In this document: in pieces, positions 20,226 through 30,847 of the stretch
Layout of the letters: the number at the start of each line of letters is the position of its first letter
Numbering within the stretch: the first letter of the stretch is position 1
DNA from: Pusillimonas sp. T7-7
Lineage (GTDB): Bacteria > Pseudomonadota > Gammaproteobacteria > Burkholderiales > Burkholderiaceae_B
Assembly (NCBI RefSeq): GCF_000209655.1
Contig: NC_015458.1
Coordinates: 1,860,001-1,924,000, forward strand
Reading direction: 5' to 3'
Length of the DNA: 64,000 nucleotides
Position numbers and translations under genes: made by a program
The notes under the pieces: generated by a model
The model's database searches: none
Seen by the model: only the letters and a program-made list of their open reading frames with translations
What the model was told of the DNA's origin: nothing

Positions 20226-21299
20226 CTATTGCCATATATTCCAAGGCGTTTGCATCCAGATCGCCACCACCAACAGCCAAATACCGGTAAGCGGGATGAA
20301 TACCTTCCAGCCCAAACGCATGATCTGATCATAGCGATAGCGGGGGAAGGTCGCACGGAACCACACGAACATTGAAATTACTACGAATGTTTTAAGGCCC
20401 AGCCACAGCCAGCCCGGAATCCAGGTCAGCGGTGCGATGTCGAGCGGGGGCGTCCAGCCGCCCAGGAACATGATGGAGGCCAGCGCCGACAACAAAATCA
20501 TGTTGGCGTATTCGCCCAGGAAGAACAGCGCAAAGCCCATGCCGGAATATTCCACCATGTGGCCCGCCACGATTTCCGATTCGCCTTCGACCACATCAAA
20601 AGGGTGGCGGTTGGTTTCCGCCACGGCCGAAATCACATAAATGACAAACAAAGGTAGCAGCGGGAGCCAGTTCCAGGACATGAAATTAATGCCACGGTCG
20701 GCAAACCAGCCCGTGTCCTGCCCGATGACGATGCCGCTGAGGTTAAGGGTGCCCGACACCAGCAGTACCGTGACCAGCACAAAGCCTATGGCCAGCTCGT
20801 AAGACAGCATTTGCGCAGCCGCCCGCAAGGCGCCCAGAAAGGCATACTTGGAGTTGGAAGCCCAACCTGCCACGATCACACCGTACACGCCTATGGACGT
20901 GATGGCCATGATGAACAACAGGCCTGCGTTAATGTCGCCCAACACCAGTTCAGGGCCAAAGGGAATGACGGCCCAGGCAGCCAGGGCCGGCATCAGCGTG
21001 ACTACAGGCGCCAATATATACAGCACTTTATTGGCCTTGCTGGGAACAATGACTTCTTTGGTCAGCAGCTTGAACACGTCGGCGAACGGCTGCAGCAGGC
21101 CCCGAAAACCTACCCGGGTTGGACCCAGACGCACGTGCATCGCGCCTATCATCTTGCGTTCCCAGTATGTCATGTAGGCAACACACAAAATAATGGGTAC
21201 TGCGATCACGATGATTTTGATCAGTGTCCAGACCACCAGCCAGGCGGTAGGCCCAATAAGATCAGTGCCGAAATTCTCAAGCAATGTAATCCATTCCAT
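20226..21299 (-). CDS. nuoH: NADH-quinone oxidoreductase subunit H
   Basis: NuoH is the membrane subunit that forms the quinone-binding chamber with NuoB and NuoD. The 357-residue protein contains [50 protein letters not shown] (conserved acidic residues of the E channel) and [22 protein letters not shown], all hallmarks of the family. Its ATG shares one base with the nuoG stop (TAATG), indicating translational coupling. Confidence 0.97.
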   Translation of the reverse strand: MEWITLLENFGTDLIGPTAWLVVWTLIKIIVIAVPIILCVAYMTYWERKMIGAMHVRLGPTRVGFRGLLQPFADVFKLLTKEVIVPSKANKVLYILAPVVTLMPALAAWAVIPFGPELVLGDINAGLLFIMAITSIGVYGVIVAGWASNSKYAFLGALRAAAQMLSYELAIGFVLVTVLLVSGTLNLSGIVIGQDTGWFADRGINFMSWNWLPLLPLFVIYVISAVAETNRHPFDVVEGESEIVAGHMVEYSGMGFALFFLGEYANMILLSALASIMFLGGWTPPLDIAPLTWIPGWLWLGLKTFVVISMFVWFRATFPRYRYDQIMRLGWKVFIPLTGIWLLVVAIWMQTPWNIWQ

Positions 21300-23632
21300 T
21301 AGGCACGCTCCACCGTCAGTTGGCCAAAGCCGCTACCCAACGCCAGCGTTTCATTGAACGCGGTGGCGATTCTTACGCAGCCAGAGGCCACCGTGTCGTC
21401 TTCAAGCGCAGGCAGCACCACCTGGCCTTGCGCACCAGTGATACGCAAGGCATCGCCCGAAACCACACCCAGGCCGGCCAGTGTAGAGGCGGCCATGCGT
21501 GCTTTGGGCGGCTGCGATGCCGCTGTTTCCTGCAAAGGCTGCGAACGGCGCACCAGAACGTCACTGCGATAAATCGGCACATCAGCCACGCGCTCCAGCC
21601 CTGTGCCGGTTGACGCCTGGGCCAGGCCTGGCGTTGCCAACACATCATTGGACAAACGGCCTTCTATGCCGCCGACCATGACGCTGTCGCGTATGGATTC
21701 GGATGTTTCGTCATCGAAGCCTTGCAATTCGAACAAATTGCCCAGTACCCGCAGGACTTTCCAGCCTGGACGCGTATCGGCAAAAGGAGCCGCCACACCC
21801 TTGAAGCTTTGTACCCGGCCTTCCGCATTGACGAAAGTACCCGAGGTTTCGGTAAATGGCGAAATAGGCAGCATGACGTCGGCCCAGTCTTCAGCTGCAG
21901 ACTTGAACGAGGTCAGGGCTACTGCAAAGCTTGCATTTTTCAAAGTCTGGACAGCCTGGGCGCCGTTGTCGCTGTCGAACGCCGGCTCGGCGTGCACCAC
22001 CAGATAAGCCTTGAGCTGCTGCTGCAGCATTTGCTCTGCCGTCAGTCCGCCCTGCCCCGGCAGCGCGTCGGCCAGATAGCCGCCTACCGTATTGCCGCCA
22101 GGGGTGAGGAAACCGAATGTGGCTTTGGCCGACTTGGCCAGCGCCGCCGCATTGGCTGCGATCAGGCCGGCTTGGTCTGAGGCAACAGCCATATTGCCCA
22201 ACAGAACGGCTACGCGTTCACCTGAGCCCAAGCTGGCGGCGATCTGTACCGCAGCCTCGGAAGGCGACACGCCGGAAAACGCCTCGGGCACGGCTTGACC
22301 GGCGGCTTGAGCCAGCGCCACCAGCACTTCGGCCAGGGTGTTGGGCAGCGCACTGGGCGCCACCGTCATGCGGCCAGTAACCGGGAACAGAGGATCTTCT
22401 GCAGCAGAGTCGATGAAAGAGACCTGTGTGCCGCGCTTGACAGCCTGACGCAGGCGTTGAGCCATCAAGGGATGATCTTTACGCAGGAAGGAACCCACGA
22501 CCAACACGCGATCAAGCTGGTTGAGTTCAGCCACCGGCATGCCCAGCCAGGGGACACCCTTGATGGCCTGATCAAAGGCCGGATCAATGCCACGCAAGCG
22601 GAAGTCGACGTTTTCCGAGCCCAGGGCGCGCATCAGGCGACCCAGCATGGCCAGCTCTTCAGTCGTGGCAAGCGGACTGCCTATACCGCCGATTTGTTCG
22701 GGGCCAAACTGCTCGCGCACGGTGTTGAAACCCTGGACCACAGCTTGCAGGGCGTCCGTCCAGGAGGCTTCGCGCCACTGGCCGTCTTCGCCCTTGACCA
22801 TGGGATGCGCAAGGCGGTCTTCGGTGTACAGGCCTTCGTAGGCAAAGCGGTCGCGGTCGCTGATCCAGCATTCGTTGACCTCTTCGTTTTCGAAGGGCAC
22901 CACGCGCAACACGCGATCGAGCTTGGTTTGCACCACCAGGTTGGCGCCCAGGCTGTCGTGCGGACTGACCGAACGACGACGCGCCATTTCCCAGGTGCGG
23001 GCAGTGAACTTGAAGGGCTTGGACAGCAGCGCGCCAACAGGACAGACATCGATCATGTTGCCCGACAGCTCGGATTCAACCGCCTTGCCCACAAAAGTGG
23101 TGATCTCGGAATGTTCGCCTCGGTTGATCATGCCTACTTCCATGATGCCGCCGATTTCCTGGCCCACCCGTACACAGCGGGTGCAATGTATGCAACGCTG
23201 CATGGCATCGGTGGAAATGAGCGGCCCCATGTCTTTGGCAACCACCACCCGCTTTTCTTCCTTGTAGCGGGAAGCCGATGCGCCATAGCCCACGGCCAGA
23301 TCCTGCAGCTGGCATTCACCGCCTTGGTCGCACACCGGGCAATCGAGCGGGTGATTGATCAGCAGGAATTCCATTACGCTTTTCTGGGCGGCAATGGCTT
23401 TTTCGGAACGGGTGTGTACAACCATGCCATTGGTGACCGGCGTTGCGCATGCAGGCAAGGCCTTGGGCGCCTTTTCGACGTCAACCAGGCACATGCGGCA
23501 GTTGGCCGCCACGGAAAGCTTTTTGTGATAGCAGAAATGCGGCACAAACACCCCGAGCTTGTGCGCGGCCTGTATGACCATGCTGCCTTCGGGGGCTTCT
23601 ACTTTGATGCCGTCGATGGTGAGTTCAACCAT
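21299..23632 (-). CDS. nuoG: NADH-quinone oxidoreductase subunit G
   Basis: NuoG is the large Fe-S subunit of the NADH dehydrogenase module (777 residues). The N-terminal 2Fe-2S domain has [17 protein letters not shown]. Next come the His-ligated cluster motif [18 protein letters not shown] and the N4-type motif [10 protein letters not shown]. The rest is a molybdopterin-oxidoreductase-like fold that has lost its cofactor. The C-terminal half is less conserved, as is usual, and ends in a molydop-binding-like barrel. The start lies 14 bp after nuoF. Confidence 0.95.
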   Translation of the reverse strand: MVELTIDGIKVEAPEGSMVIQAAHKLGVFVPHFCYHKKLSVAANCRMCLVDVEKAPKALPACATPVTNGMVVHTRSEKAIAAQKSVMEFLLINHPLDCPVCDQGGECQLQDLAVGYGASASRYKEEKRVVVAKDMGPLISTDAMQRCIHCTRCVRVGQEIGGIMEVGMINRGEHSEITTFVGKAVESELSGNMIDVCPVGALLSKPFKFTARTWEMARRRSVSPHDSLGANLVVQTKLDRVLRVVPFENEEVNECWISDRDRFAYEGLYTEDRLAHPMVKGEDGQWREASWTDALQAVVQGFNTVREQFGPEQIGGIGSPLATTEELAMLGRLMRALGSENVDFRLRGIDPAFDQAIKGVPWLGMPVAELNQLDRVLVVGSFLRKDHPLMAQRLRQAVKRGTQVSFIDSAAEDPLFPVTGRMTVAPSALPNTLAEVLVALAQAAGQAVPEAFSGVSPSEAAVQIAASLGSGERVAVLLGNMAVASDQAGLIAANAAALAKSAKATFGFLTPGGNTVGGYLADALPGQGGLTAEQMLQQQLKAYLVVHAEPAFDSDNGAQAVQTLKNASFAVALTSFKSAAEDWADVMLPISPFTETSGTFVNAEGRVQSFKGVAAPFADTRPGWKVLRVLGNLFELQGFDDETSESIRDSVMVGGIEGRLSNDVLATPGLAQASTGTGLERVADVPIYRSDVLVRRSQPLQETAASQPPKARMAASTLAGLGVVSGDALRITGAQGQVVLPALEDDTVASGCVRIATAFNETLALGSGFGQLTVERA

Positions 23633-23646
23633 TGCGTGTCCTGACC

Positions 23647-25014
23647 CTACAGATATTTGGGCACCACACAGCTTTTATGCTCGATGTGGTGTGCGAACTC
23701 GTCGCGGAAATGCTTGATGAAGCTGCGCACCGGCATGGCGGCAGCATCGCCCAGGGCGCAAATAGTGCGGCCCATGATGTTGTGCGCGACCGAGTCGAGC
23801 ACATCCAGGTCTTCCGGGCGGCCCTGACCGTTTTCAATGCGTGCCAGCATGCGATACAACCAGCCCGTGCCTTCGCGGCAAGGCGTACATTGCCCGCAAC
23901 TTTCTTCGAAATAGAAATACGACAGCCGCAGCAGCGACTTGACCATGCAGCGCGTTTCGTCCATGACGATGACTGCGCCCGAACCCAGCATGGAACCCGC
24001 CTTGGCGATGGAGTCGTAATCCATATTGGTCTGCATCATGATCTCGGCGGGCAATACGGGCGCACTGGATCCGCCCGGAATCACCGCCTTGAGCTTGCGC
24101 CCGCCACGCATGCCGCCGGCCAGCTCCAGCAATTTGCTGAAAGGCGTGCCCAGTGGAATTTCGTAGTTGCCGGGCAGCTCGACGTCGCCGGAGATGGAAA
24201 ACAGCTTGGTGCCGCCGGCGTTCGCCACACCGATGTCCAGATACTCTTGCGCACTGTGGCGGAAAATCCAGGGCACGGCCGCAAAGGTTTCAGTGTTGTT
24301 GATGGTGGTGGGCTTGCCGTACAGGCCAAAGCTGGCAGGAAATGGCGGTTTGAAACGCGGCTGCCCTTTCTTGCCTTCCAGCGATTCCAGCAAGGCGGTT
24401 TCTTCGCCGCAGATATAGGCGCCATAGCCATGGAAGGCATGCAGTTGAAAGCTGAACTCGGAACCCAGGATCTTATCGCCCAGGAAGCCCGCGGCGCGCG
24501 CCTGCTCCAGGGCTTCTTCGAAACGTTCATAGATTTCGAAAATCTCGCCATGGATGTAGTTATAGCCAACCGTAATGCCCATGGCATAGGCGGCGATGGC
24601 CATGCCTTCAATGACGATGTGCGGGTTAAAGCGCAGAATGTCGCGATCTTTGAATGTACCCGGCTCGCCCTCGTCGGAATTGCAGACCAGGTATTTTTGG
24701 CCTGGCAAAGTGCGGGGCATGAAGCTCCACTTCAGGCCGGTGGGAAAGCCCGCACCGCCCCGCCCGCGCAGGCTGGACGCCTTGACTTCGGCAATCACGT
24801 CATCAGGCGTCATGCCGGTGGTCAGAATCTTGCGCAAGGCCTCGTAGCCGCCACGCTTGACGTAGTCTTCCAGGCCCCAGTTGGCGCCATCCAGGCCCGC
24901 TACAATTTGCGGATTGATGTGCCGGTCGTGGAAGATCATGCTTTTGGACAGTTCCGTACCCGGATTGGGCGTCAGCCCCTGGGAAAACTGCTGCAATAGA
25001 CCCGGCGCGCTCAT
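23647..25014 (-). CDS. nuoF: NADH-quinone oxidoreductase subunit F
   Basis: NuoF is the NADH-binding flavoprotein where electrons enter complex I. The 455-residue protein has the glycine-rich NADH/FMN site ([16 protein letters not shown], then [14 protein letters not shown]) and the N3 cluster motif [12 protein letters not shown] with a distant fourth cysteine in [14 protein letters not shown]. Its ATG overlaps the nuoE stop (ATGA). A frame of almost the same length runs antisense to this gene, which is a composition effect. Confidence 0.97.
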   Translation of the reverse strand: MSAPGLLQQFSQGLTPNPGTELSKSMIFHDRHINPQIVAGLDGANWGLEDYVKRGGYEALRKILTTGMTPDDVIAEVKASSLRGRGGAGFPTGLKWSFMPRTLPGQKYLVCNSDEGEPGTFKDRDILRFNPHIVIEGMAIAAYAMGITVGYNYIHGEIFEIYERFEEALEQARAAGFLGDKILGSEFSFQLHAFHGYGAYICGEETALLESLEGKKGQPRFKPPFPASFGLYGKPTTINNTETFAAVPWIFRHSAQEYLDIGVANAGGTKLFSISGDVELPGNYEIPLGTPFSKLLELAGGMRGGRKLKAVIPGGSSAPVLPAEIMMQTNMDYDSIAKAGSMLGSGAVIVMDETRCMVKSLLRLSYFYFEESCGQCTPCREGTGWLYRMLARIENGQGRPEDLDVLDSVAHNIMGRTICALGDAAAMPVRSFIKHFRDEFAHHIEHKSCVVPKYL

Positions 25015-25505
25015 GCCGACTCTCCGTGCTGTTTAAGTTCATCAAGCATGGCGTCGATTTTTTCCGACGACATGCGTACACACATATGCCTGTTGTTCAT
25101 GAGCATTACCGGTGCGTCGCCGCATGCGCCCATGCACTCGCCTTCCATCAGGGTGAACAGGCCATCGGGCGTGGTTTCGTGAAAATCTATACCCAGCTTT
25201 TGCTTGACGTATTCAGCCGCCTTGACGCCGTCGCTCAGCGCACAGGGCAAATTGGTGCACACCGTGATCTTGAAGCGCCCTACTTGGTGGGTATTGAACA
25301 TGTTGTAAAAGGTGGCGACTTCCTGCACCGCAATGGCCGGCACGTTCAAATACGCGGCGACATCGGCAATGACTTCAGTCGAGACCCACCCTTTTTCTTC
25401 CTGGGCAATGGTCAGCGCCGCCATGATGGCGGACTGTTGCTGATCGCTCGGGAACTTCGTGAGTTCCCGATCTATTTTTTGATAGGCTTGTTCGGAAAGC
25501 AGCAT
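25011..25505 (-). CDS. nuoE: NADH-quinone oxidoreductase subunit E
   Basis: NuoE is the thioredoxin-like subunit that holds the off-path [2Fe-2S] cluster N1a and pairs with NuoF. The 164-residue product has an N-terminal helical bundle and the four ligand cysteines in CTNLPC and in [13 protein letters not shown]. It lies 35 bp after nuoD, one of the larger gaps in this operon. Confidence 0.96.
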   Translation of the reverse strand: MLLSEQAYQKIDRELTKFPSDQQQSAIMAALTIAQEEKGWVSTEVIADVAAYLNVPAIAVQEVATFYNMFNTHQVGRFKITVCTNLPCALSDGVKAAEYVKQKLGIDFHETTPDGLFTLMEGECMGACGDAPVMLMNNRHMCVRMSSEKIDAMLDELKQHGESA

Positions 25506-25540
25506 AGTTTGAATCCGGTATTTACCTTGGCTTGCGCCGA

Positions 25541-26797
25541 TTAACGGTCGATTTCGCCAAACACAATGTCTTGCGTCCCAATAATGGTGACGGCGTCGGC
25601 AATCATGTGCCCGCGCGACATTTCATCAAGTGATTGCAAATGAGCAAACCCGGGCGCGCGTATTTTCACGCGGTAGGGCTTGTTGGCCCCGTCGGACACC
25701 ATGTAGATGCCGAACTCGCCCTTGGGATGTTCGACGCTGGCATAGGTTTCGCCAGCAGGCACATGCATGCCTTCGGTAAAGAGCTTGAAGTGGTGGATGA
25801 GGTCTTCCATGCCGGTCTTCATGCGTTCGCGCGAGGGCGGTGCAATCTTGTGGTTGTCGATAATGACAGGGCCTGGATTGTTGCGCAGCCATTCAACGCA
25901 CTGGCGGATAATGCGGTTGCTTTCACGCATTTCGGCAATGCGCACCAAATAGCGGTCGTAGCAATCGCCATTTGTGCCCACGGGAATGTCGAAATCAAGA
26001 CGGTCGTAAACTTCGTAGGGCTGATGCTTGCGCAGATCCCATTCAACACCCGAACCACGCAGCATGGGGCCGGTAAAGCCCAGCGCCTTGGCGCGGTCGG
26101 GGTCGACCACCCCTATGCCCACCAGGCGCTGCTTCCAGATACGGTTATCGGTCAGCAGCGTTTCGTATTCGTCCACGCAAGTGGGGAAACGGTTGGTGAA
26201 GTCTTCTATGAAGTCCAGCAGCGAACCCGACCGCGCTTCATTCATGGCACGCAGTTCTTTTTCGCCCCGGTACTTGCTGGACTGCCCATACTGCGGCATG
26301 GTGTCAGGCAGATCGCGGTATACGCCGCCCGGACGATAATAGGCGGCGTGCATGCGCGCACCCGATACCGCTTCATAGCAGTCCATCAGGTCTTCGCGTT
26401 CGCGGAAGGCATACAGGAATACCGCCATGGCGCCCACGTCGAGCGCATGCGAACCCAACGACATCAAATGGTTCAGCAAGCGCGTGATCTCGTCGAACAT
26501 GACGCGTATGTACTGTGCACGCAAAGGCACCTTGATACCCACCAGGTTTTCCACCGCCATCACATAGGCGTGCTCGTTGCACATCATGGACACGTAATCA
26601 AGGCGGTCCATATAGGGCAGCGCCTGCAGAAAGGTCTTGTGCTCGGCCAGTTTTTCAGTAGCCCGGTGCAGCAAGCCTATGTGCGGATCGGCACGCTGGA
26701 TGACTTCGCCGTCAAGTTCAAGCACCAAGCGCAGCACACCGTGCGCAGCCGGGTGCTGGGGACCAAAGTTCAGTGTGTAGTTTTTAATTTCAGCCAT
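25541..26797 (-). CDS. nuoD: NADH-quinone oxidoreductase subunit D
   Basis: NuoD is the 49-kDa-type subunit that forms the quinone site with NuoB. The 418-residue protein has [22 protein letters not shown] near the N-terminus, carrying the conserved His and a loop near the quinone head-group. It also has [25 protein letters not shown] and the C-terminal [13 protein letters not shown]. It is a separate gene from nuoC, as expected outside enterobacteria; the two are 3 bp apart. Confidence 0.97.
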   Translation of the reverse strand: MAEIKNYTLNFGPQHPAAHGVLRLVLELDGEVIQRADPHIGLLHRATEKLAEHKTFLQALPYMDRLDYVSMMCNEHAYVMAVENLVGIKVPLRAQYIRVMFDEITRLLNHLMSLGSHALDVGAMAVFLYAFREREDLMDCYEAVSGARMHAAYYRPGGVYRDLPDTMPQYGQSSKYRGEKELRAMNEARSGSLLDFIEDFTNRFPTCVDEYETLLTDNRIWKQRLVGIGVVDPDRAKALGFTGPMLRGSGVEWDLRKHQPYEVYDRLDFDIPVGTNGDCYDRYLVRIAEMRESNRIIRQCVEWLRNNPGPVIIDNHKIAPPSRERMKTGMEDLIHHFKLFTEGMHVPAGETYASVEHPKGEFGIYMVSDGANKPYRVKIRAPGFAHLQSLDEMSRGHMIADAVTIIGTQDIVFGEIDR

Positions 26798-26800
26798 GTT

Positions 26801-27412
26801 CTAGCGCCCTGCTCCGTAGCCTTCTTCACGCACGACGCGCGGCGTGATCTCGCGCGGCTCGATAGTGACGGGCTGATACACCACCCGTTTCTGTTCGGTG
26901 TCGTAACGCATTTCCACATTGCCCGACAAGGGGAAGTCTTTGCGGAAAGGGTGTCCGATAAATCCATAGTCGGTCAAGATACGGCGCAAGTCGGGGTGGC
27001 CTTCGAACACAATACCGTACAAGTCAAAGGCTTCGCGTTCAAACCAGTTGACCGCTGGCCAGACATTGACCAAAGACGGAATGACCGGGAACTCGTCGTT
27101 GGGCACGTATACACGTACCCGCAGCCGCCAGTTATGCTTGACCGACAGCAGATGCAAGACCACGGCAAAGCGCTGCGGATGCATGCTTGCAGCGGCCGGG
27201 TAAGTAGGCGCGCCCCAGGCGGAATAGTCCATACCGCACAAATCAATACAGGTATCGAAGCCCAGCTTGGCGTCATCGCGCAATGCCGTGCAAAGATCAA
27301 CCCAATTCTTGGCGGGAACCTCGAGAGTCAGTTCATTAAGGGCCAGCTTCAGCGTAGCGGATTCGCCAAAGGCGGCCTGCAGATTAGTATGTAGCGTTTC
27401 GAGCCGAGTCAT
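26801..27412 (-). CDS. nuoC: NADH-quinone oxidoreductase subunit C
   Basis: This is the 30-kDa-type subunit of complex I, 203 residues. The signature [40 protein letters not shown] is intact. The subunit lies in the peripheral arm beside NuoD and NuoB and holds no cofactor. It sits between nuoB and nuoD in the standard gene order. Confidence 0.96.
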   Translation of the reverse strand: MTRLETLHTNLQAAFGESATLKLALNELTLEVPAKNWVDLCTALRDDAKLGFDTCIDLCGMDYSAWGAPTYPAAASMHPQRFAVVLHLLSVKHNWRLRVRVYVPNDEFPVIPSLVNVWPAVNWFEREAFDLYGIVFEGHPDLRRILTDYGFIGHPFRKDFPLSGNVEMRYDTEQKRVVYQPVTIEPREITPRVVREEGYGAGR

Positions 27413-27452
27413 AGTCCAAGCAGTTCAACGTTAGTAGCGGCGGCTTCAAAGC

Positions 27453-27929
27453 CTAGCGCGCAATGGTGTTTGTCAGGCGGATTTTGTTCTGCATTTGCAG
27501 CAAACCGTACACCAGGGCTTCCGCCGTAGGAGGGCAACCCGGCACATAGACATCGACAGGCACAATACGGTCGCAGCCACGCACCACCGAATAGGAATAA
27601 TGGTAGTAGCCGCCGCCGTTGGCACAGGAGCCCATGGAAACCACCCAGCGAGGCTCGGGCATTTGGTCGTAGACCTTGCGCAACGCAGGCGCCATTTTGT
27701 TGCATAGCGTGCCAGCCACGATCATGAGGTCGGACTGACGCGGGCTGGGACGAAAGATAATGCCAAATTGGTCAAGGTCGTAACGAGCCGCGCCTGCGTG
27801 CATCATTTCGACCGCACAACAGGCCAAGCCGAACGTCATGGGCCACAAGGACCCAGTTTTGGCCCAGTTCAGAAACTTGTCTGCACTGGTGGTAATAAAA
27901 CCTTCTTTCATGATGCCATCAATAGCCAT
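27453..27929 (-). CDS. nuoB: NADH-quinone oxidoreductase subunit B
   Basis: NuoB carries the terminal [4Fe-4S] cluster N2 that reduces quinone. The 158-residue product shows the tandem cysteines in [30 protein letters not shown] with the third ligand, and [16 protein letters not shown] with the fourth. The start [11 protein letters not shown] and the length are normal for betaproteobacteria. Confidence 0.97.
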   Translation of the reverse strand: MAIDGIMKEGFITTSADKFLNWAKTGSLWPMTFGLACCAVEMMHAGAARYDLDQFGIIFRPSPRQSDLMIVAGTLCNKMAPALRKVYDQMPEPRWVVSMGSCANGGGYYHYSYSVVRGCDRIVPVDVYVPGCPPTAEALVYGLLQMQNKIRLTNTIAR

Positions 27930-27981
27930 AATTCACCTTTAGCTTGTACCGTAAGGGGCCATAAAGGCCCGGTACTATCGC

Positions 27982-28341
27982 TTATTCCCAGTCGAGGGCG
28001 CCCTTCTTCCATTCGTAGATGAAGCCCACGGTCAGAATGGCCAGAAATACAAGAACCGTCCAGAAACCCACCATGCCTATGGTGCCGTTGGCCATGGCCC
28101 ACGGGAACAGGAAAGCGATTTCAAGATCGAACATAATGAACAGGATCGCAACGAGGTAGTAGCGCACGTCGAACTTCATGCGTGAATCGCCAAAGGCCTC
28201 GAAACCGCACTCGTATTGCGAAAGTTTTTCGTCGTAAGGACGATGAGGCCCCAGCAGCCTGCCCGCACCCAACAGGGCGAACCCAATACAGGTGGCAAAG
28301 ATAATAAACAGCAGAACGGGAAAGTACTGTTGCAGATTCAT
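27982..28341 (-). CDS. nuoA: NADH-quinone oxidoreductase subunit A
   Basis: NuoA is the first gene of the complex I operon. It is a 119-residue membrane subunit with three helices. The conserved loop [39 protein letters not shown] closes over the quinone channel. I chose ATG 28341 ([12 protein letters not shown]) over an in-frame start 9 bp upstream on family length. A likely promoter -10 lies about 35 bp upstream. Confidence 0.96.
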   Translation of the reverse strand: MNLQQYFPVLLFIIFATCIGFALLGAGRLLGPHRPYDEKLSQYECGFEAFGDSRMKFDVRYYLVAILFIMFDLEIAFLFPWAMANGTIGMVGFWTVLVFLAILTVGFIYEWKKGALDWE

Positions 28342-28375
28342 GCTGCGCATCCAATCACGATAAGTAAACTTCTGG

Positions 28376-28381
28376 ATTGTA
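28376..28381 (-). promoter_or_regulatory. Possible -10 element of the nuo operon promoter
   Basis: On the minus strand the sequence reads TACAAT about 35 bp before the nuoA start, a good match to the sigma-70 -10 consensus. It would place transcription start near 28369 and give a leader of under 30 nt. No clear -35 hexamer lies at 16-18 bp, so the assignment is tentative. Confidence 0.4.
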
Positions 28382-28475
28382 GCATTTTGAGAGCGTCATT
28401 CTGCTGAATAACCCTAAGGTGAAACATCTTTGCCACATAAAAACAAAGGACGCAGAAAACACCGAAGAAACCAAT

Positions 28476-28505
28476 ACAAAAGCCACCCCTAGGGGTGGCT
28501 TTTGT
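28476..28505 (-). terminator. Perfect-palindrome terminator after the porin gene
   Basis: The sequence contains a 30-bp perfect inverted repeat centred at 28490/28491 (ACAAAAGCCACCCCT followed by its complement). RNA from either strand would fold into a GC-rich stem flanked by A and U runs, so it should terminate in both directions. It lies about 80 bp past the porin stop and isolates the porin from the nuo promoter. Confidence 0.85.
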
Positions 28506-28585
28506 TTGCAAGCTTGCGCCTGCGAGTTCTGTTGTGACCCGGCAAGCCGGGCCACTGAATGGCATAGACTAGCTATGCCAAACTA

Positions 28586-29671
28586 TTAGAACTGGTGACG
28601 GACACCGACGCCGACAGCAGTCGACTTGCCATCATCAAGACCGTAGACGTTGTCAGCATACGAACCATAAGCGTAGATGTTGGTACGCTTGGACAGTGCG
28701 TAGGTGTAGCCCAGGCTGTAGATGCTTTGCTTGTCGAGTTCTTGACCGTTCAAGTCGTCGAAATCAGCCATAGCCCAGGAGGCCATAACCTTGCCAGCTC
28801 CGATAGGAGCACTTAGACCAACCGTGTACAGATTGGCATCCAAGCCGTCGACAAACTCCGGAAGCTGTGGAGCGCCTGAACCGAAGTTCTGGCCATTAAT
28901 CCAACCATCACGCGTCTGACCGAAACCAGCATGCAGTTTGACAACCTCAAAGTCATAGCTCAAGCCAAGGTTCCATTGCTGGACTTTTTCGCCCTGGGCT
29001 ACACTGTTGGAATCATTCTTGATTTGGTCGTATGTCAGAGCAGCACCGATGGGGCCGTTGGCATAGCGCAGACCAGTCGTGATACCTTTGTTGTTGGTGT
29101 CATCTAGACCATCAACATCCCAATCTTGACTACCGCTGGTGTTGAAAGAGTAACCAACGCCAAACTGGAAGCCCGAGAAATTGGGGGTTTGGTACATGAC
29201 CATGTTGTCCCAACGAACGGTGTTAGCCGAACCGAAGGTTGCACCAACGTTGGCCTGACCGAAGCTGGCACCAAAGGGGCTGGCTACGTCAGCAAAGTAT
29301 TTGGACGCGATGTTGGTTTGACGACCCAAGTCCAAACGGCCCCAGCTGTCGCCCTGCAGACCGATGGTGGCATGGCGACCGAACAGGCGACCGCTTTGAG
29401 CGGAAAAGCCGGTGGAGCTGTCAAAACCGCTCTCCAGCTGGAAAACAGCTTGCAGGCCATCGCCCAGATCTTCAGTGCCTTTCAGGCCCCAGCGGCTGCC
29501 GGACTGAACACCATTGATGAGGCCGACTTTCTTGGCTTCGTAATCGCCCACTTCAACTTTGTTGTAGCCGATACCGGTATCGATAATACCGTACAAGGTG
29601 ACCGATGTTTCTGCTTGAGCAACGCCGAAAAAGCCGACGGTGAGAGCAGCAGCGAGCAGAGTCTTTTTCAT
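28586..29671 (-). CDS. Gram-negative porin (Bordetella/Burkholderiales OmpC-type)
   Basis: This is an outer-membrane general porin of 361 residues. The signal peptide MKKTLLAAALTVGFFGVAQA is followed by ETSVTLYGIIDTGIGY, the usual first strand. Many amphipathic beta strands come next, and the protein ends in GVGVRHQF, where the terminal Phe is the outer-membrane assembly signal. It would form trimeric diffusion channels. I set the start at ATG 29671 at the signal peptide; the frame itself reaches to 29725. A perfect terminator follows. Regulation by the OmpR/EnvZ pair in this window is plausible, but no OmpR box was proven. Confidence 0.94.
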   Translation of the reverse strand: MKKTLLAAALTVGFFGVAQAETSVTLYGIIDTGIGYNKVEVGDYEAKKVGLINGVQSGSRWGLKGTEDLGDGLQAVFQLESGFDSSTGFSAQSGRLFGRHATIGLQGDSWGRLDLGRQTNIASKYFADVASPFGASFGQANVGATFGSANTVRWDNMVMYQTPNFSGFQFGVGYSFNTSGSQDWDVDGLDDTNNKGITTGLRYANGPIGAALTYDQIKNDSNSVAQGEKVQQWNLGLSYDFEVVKLHAGFGQTRDGWINGQNFGSGAPQLPEFVDGLDANLYTVGLSAPIGAGKVMASWAMADFDDLNGQELDKQSIYSLGYTYALSKRTNIYAYGSYADNVYGLDDGKSTAVGVGVRHQF

Positions 29672-30092
29672 GTAAGAAATCTCCGTAGATTTGAGTAACT
29701 TAGAGCAGCGACTACTTGTTTGCACTGTGCTGCTGCTCTTTCCAACTCCGCGATGGGAAGTTGTTGCTATTGCATCAAAATTCCAGCCCTCTGGCTATTA
29801 TCCTGTTGGGAAACGTGATGTTTTTTGCATGAGGTGTAGACTTTTAACAACAAAACCGGGTTTTTGCCTGATTTTTACTAGGGTTTACCCGTAGTTTTAA
29901 TGTGGTGTTGGCGCCACACACACCCGGGCTCAGCAAGTTAGAGATTAATTTTAAGTTTCAGCCCCAAGCATTTGTTTTTACTGTTGATTTTTCCTCTGTC
30001 AAATCCAGTATTTTTCCTCTGCTTTTCAAAGATTTACGTTCGCATCAAGGCCAAGGTGGCGCCGGACACGAAATAGCTGAAGCTTGAAATGC
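29672..30092. other. Porin upstream region, no gene
   Basis: This AT-rich stretch has no convincing gene. On the minus strand it contains GATAAT near 29795, a possible -10 with no good -35, which would suit an activator-dependent promoter. An 8-bp inverted repeat (AGAGCAGC at 29702-29709 with GCTGCTCT at 29732-29739) would form a hairpin in the porin 5' leader. The remainder, up to the terminator at 30093, shows nothing recognisable. Confidence 0.5.
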
Positions 30093-30119
30093 AAAAACCC
30101 GCCGCTCTTTCGCGGGCGG
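30093..30119 (-). terminator. Rho-independent terminator after the dehydrogenase remnant
   Basis: Read on the minus strand, CCGCC and GC pair with GC and GGCGG (one bulged base) around a six-base loop, followed by five U residues. It sits about 20 bp beyond the stop of the truncated alpha-hydroxy-acid dehydrogenase, so it is probably that gene's original terminator. Confidence 0.75.
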
Positions 30120-30140
30120 ACTGATGGCATGTTATTCCAT

Positions 30141-30590
30141 TTATAAATTAAGCGCGGAACGGTCCAGCAGCCGCGCGCGCCCAGCGCATGCAATACGCGG
30201 CCCCTGAACCGGCAGGTCGATCGTCACGCACAGCACAGAGCAGCCTGCCACCGAGGCGCGATCGAGCATGGACCGAACCATTACCCGATCACGCTGTATA
30301 TATAGTTGGAACCAGAAGTCCTTGCGGCCGTCCCGGGCCACGTGTTCGATCGAACAGTTCGAGTTGGTGCTGAGGCAGTATCCGACCTGGGCCTCGACTG
30401 TGGCGCGCGCCGTCTCGATATCACCGTGCGGCCAGAGCATCCCGGCCAACCCCGTGGGGCCCAGCACGAAAGGGGATGCAAAGTCTTGCCCCAATATCCG
30501 GGCAGACTGGCGCCGGGCGCCGACATCGACCGGCACCCTGGGCGCGAAACCGATATCTGAGAAATGCCCACTAAAAAGACCCAACAACAA
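30141..30590 (-). pseudogene. Truncated FMN-dependent alpha-hydroxy-acid dehydrogenase (LldD/mandelate-dehydrogenase family)
   Basis: This 149-codon frame matches only part of an FMN-dependent 2-hydroxy-acid dehydrogenase. The run VLGPTGLAGMLWPHGDIETARA is the FMN-binding loop, and YCLSTNSNCSIEHVA, FWFQLYIQRDR and CVTIDLPVQGPR are also typical. The first ~35 residues of a normal protein are missing and replaced by unrelated sequence (MLLGLFSGHFSD). About 200 residues are missing after LPVQG, including the catalytic His and Arg region; the reading ends in about 20 residues that may be a leftover C-terminal tail. It is therefore a remnant with no expected activity. It lies directly beside the presumed left edge of the inserted element. 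Confidence 0.75.
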
Positions 30591-30624
30591 AAAACCCGCA
30601 GAACATTAATGTTCATACGGGTTT
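30589..30624 (-). terminator. Rho-independent terminator beside the tRNA-like fragment
   Basis: Read on the minus strand, AAACCCG (30618-30624) pairs with CGGGTTT (30592-30598). The inner palindrome GAACATTAATGTTC extends the stem, and a run of six U residues follows. There is no protein gene upstream on that strand. The only candidate for termination is the tRNA-like sequence about 45 bp upstream, which suggests this was once a tRNA gene's terminator. Confidence 0.7.
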
Positions 30625-30668
30625 CTGGTACTGCATCAGTCGTTATGAAGCGCCCTGATTTTATAACT

Positions 30669-30690
30669 TGGTGCGACGACGAGACTCGAA
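30669..30690 (-). other. tRNA 3'-end-like sequence, candidate attachment site
   Basis: On the minus strand the bases read TTCGAGTCTCGTCGTCGCACCA. This has the T-loop TTCGAGT, a plausible 3' T-stem, an acceptor-like run and a terminal CCA, as in a tRNA 3' end. It is one base short of a regular tRNA and no 5' part precedes it (the next bases are CTATTGAC). It is followed by a terminator, as a tRNA gene would be. Integration at a tRNA 3' end leaves such a fragment at one junction. No second copy was seen in this window. Confidence 0.35.
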
Positions 30691-30847
30691 TAGTCAATAT
30701 CCATGACGGTTTCGAAGCACATCAACTCTTGAAATACCAAAAGACATACCAAAAACGTGAGGCTTGCATAAACCAACCTAGCGTATCGTCGCCCAAGCCA
30801 AGAGCCAGTACAAGATTCCCCATTTGTCCACCATAAGGGATAACACC

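Noticed and set aside
23632..24999. 455-codon open frame on the plus strand antisense to nuoF
   Set aside because: It is the shadow of nuoF in GC-rich codon usage. Its product has no recognisable motif, while the minus-strand frame has every NuoF motif.
25634..27394. 586-codon plus-strand frame antisense to nuoD and nuoC
   Set aside because: It spans two clearly real minus-strand genes and encodes a composition-biased product (His/Gln/Arg-rich) with no family features.
29702..29739. Riboswitch or small RNA upstream of the porin
   Set aside because: There is only a single 8-bp inverted repeat; no known riboswitch core and no separate promoter-terminator pair are visible.
30669..30690. Intact tRNA gene at the left boundary
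   Set aside because: Only the 3' end resembles a tRNA. No D-arm, anticodon arm or 5' acceptor strand precedes it and the T-arm to CCA distance is one base short.
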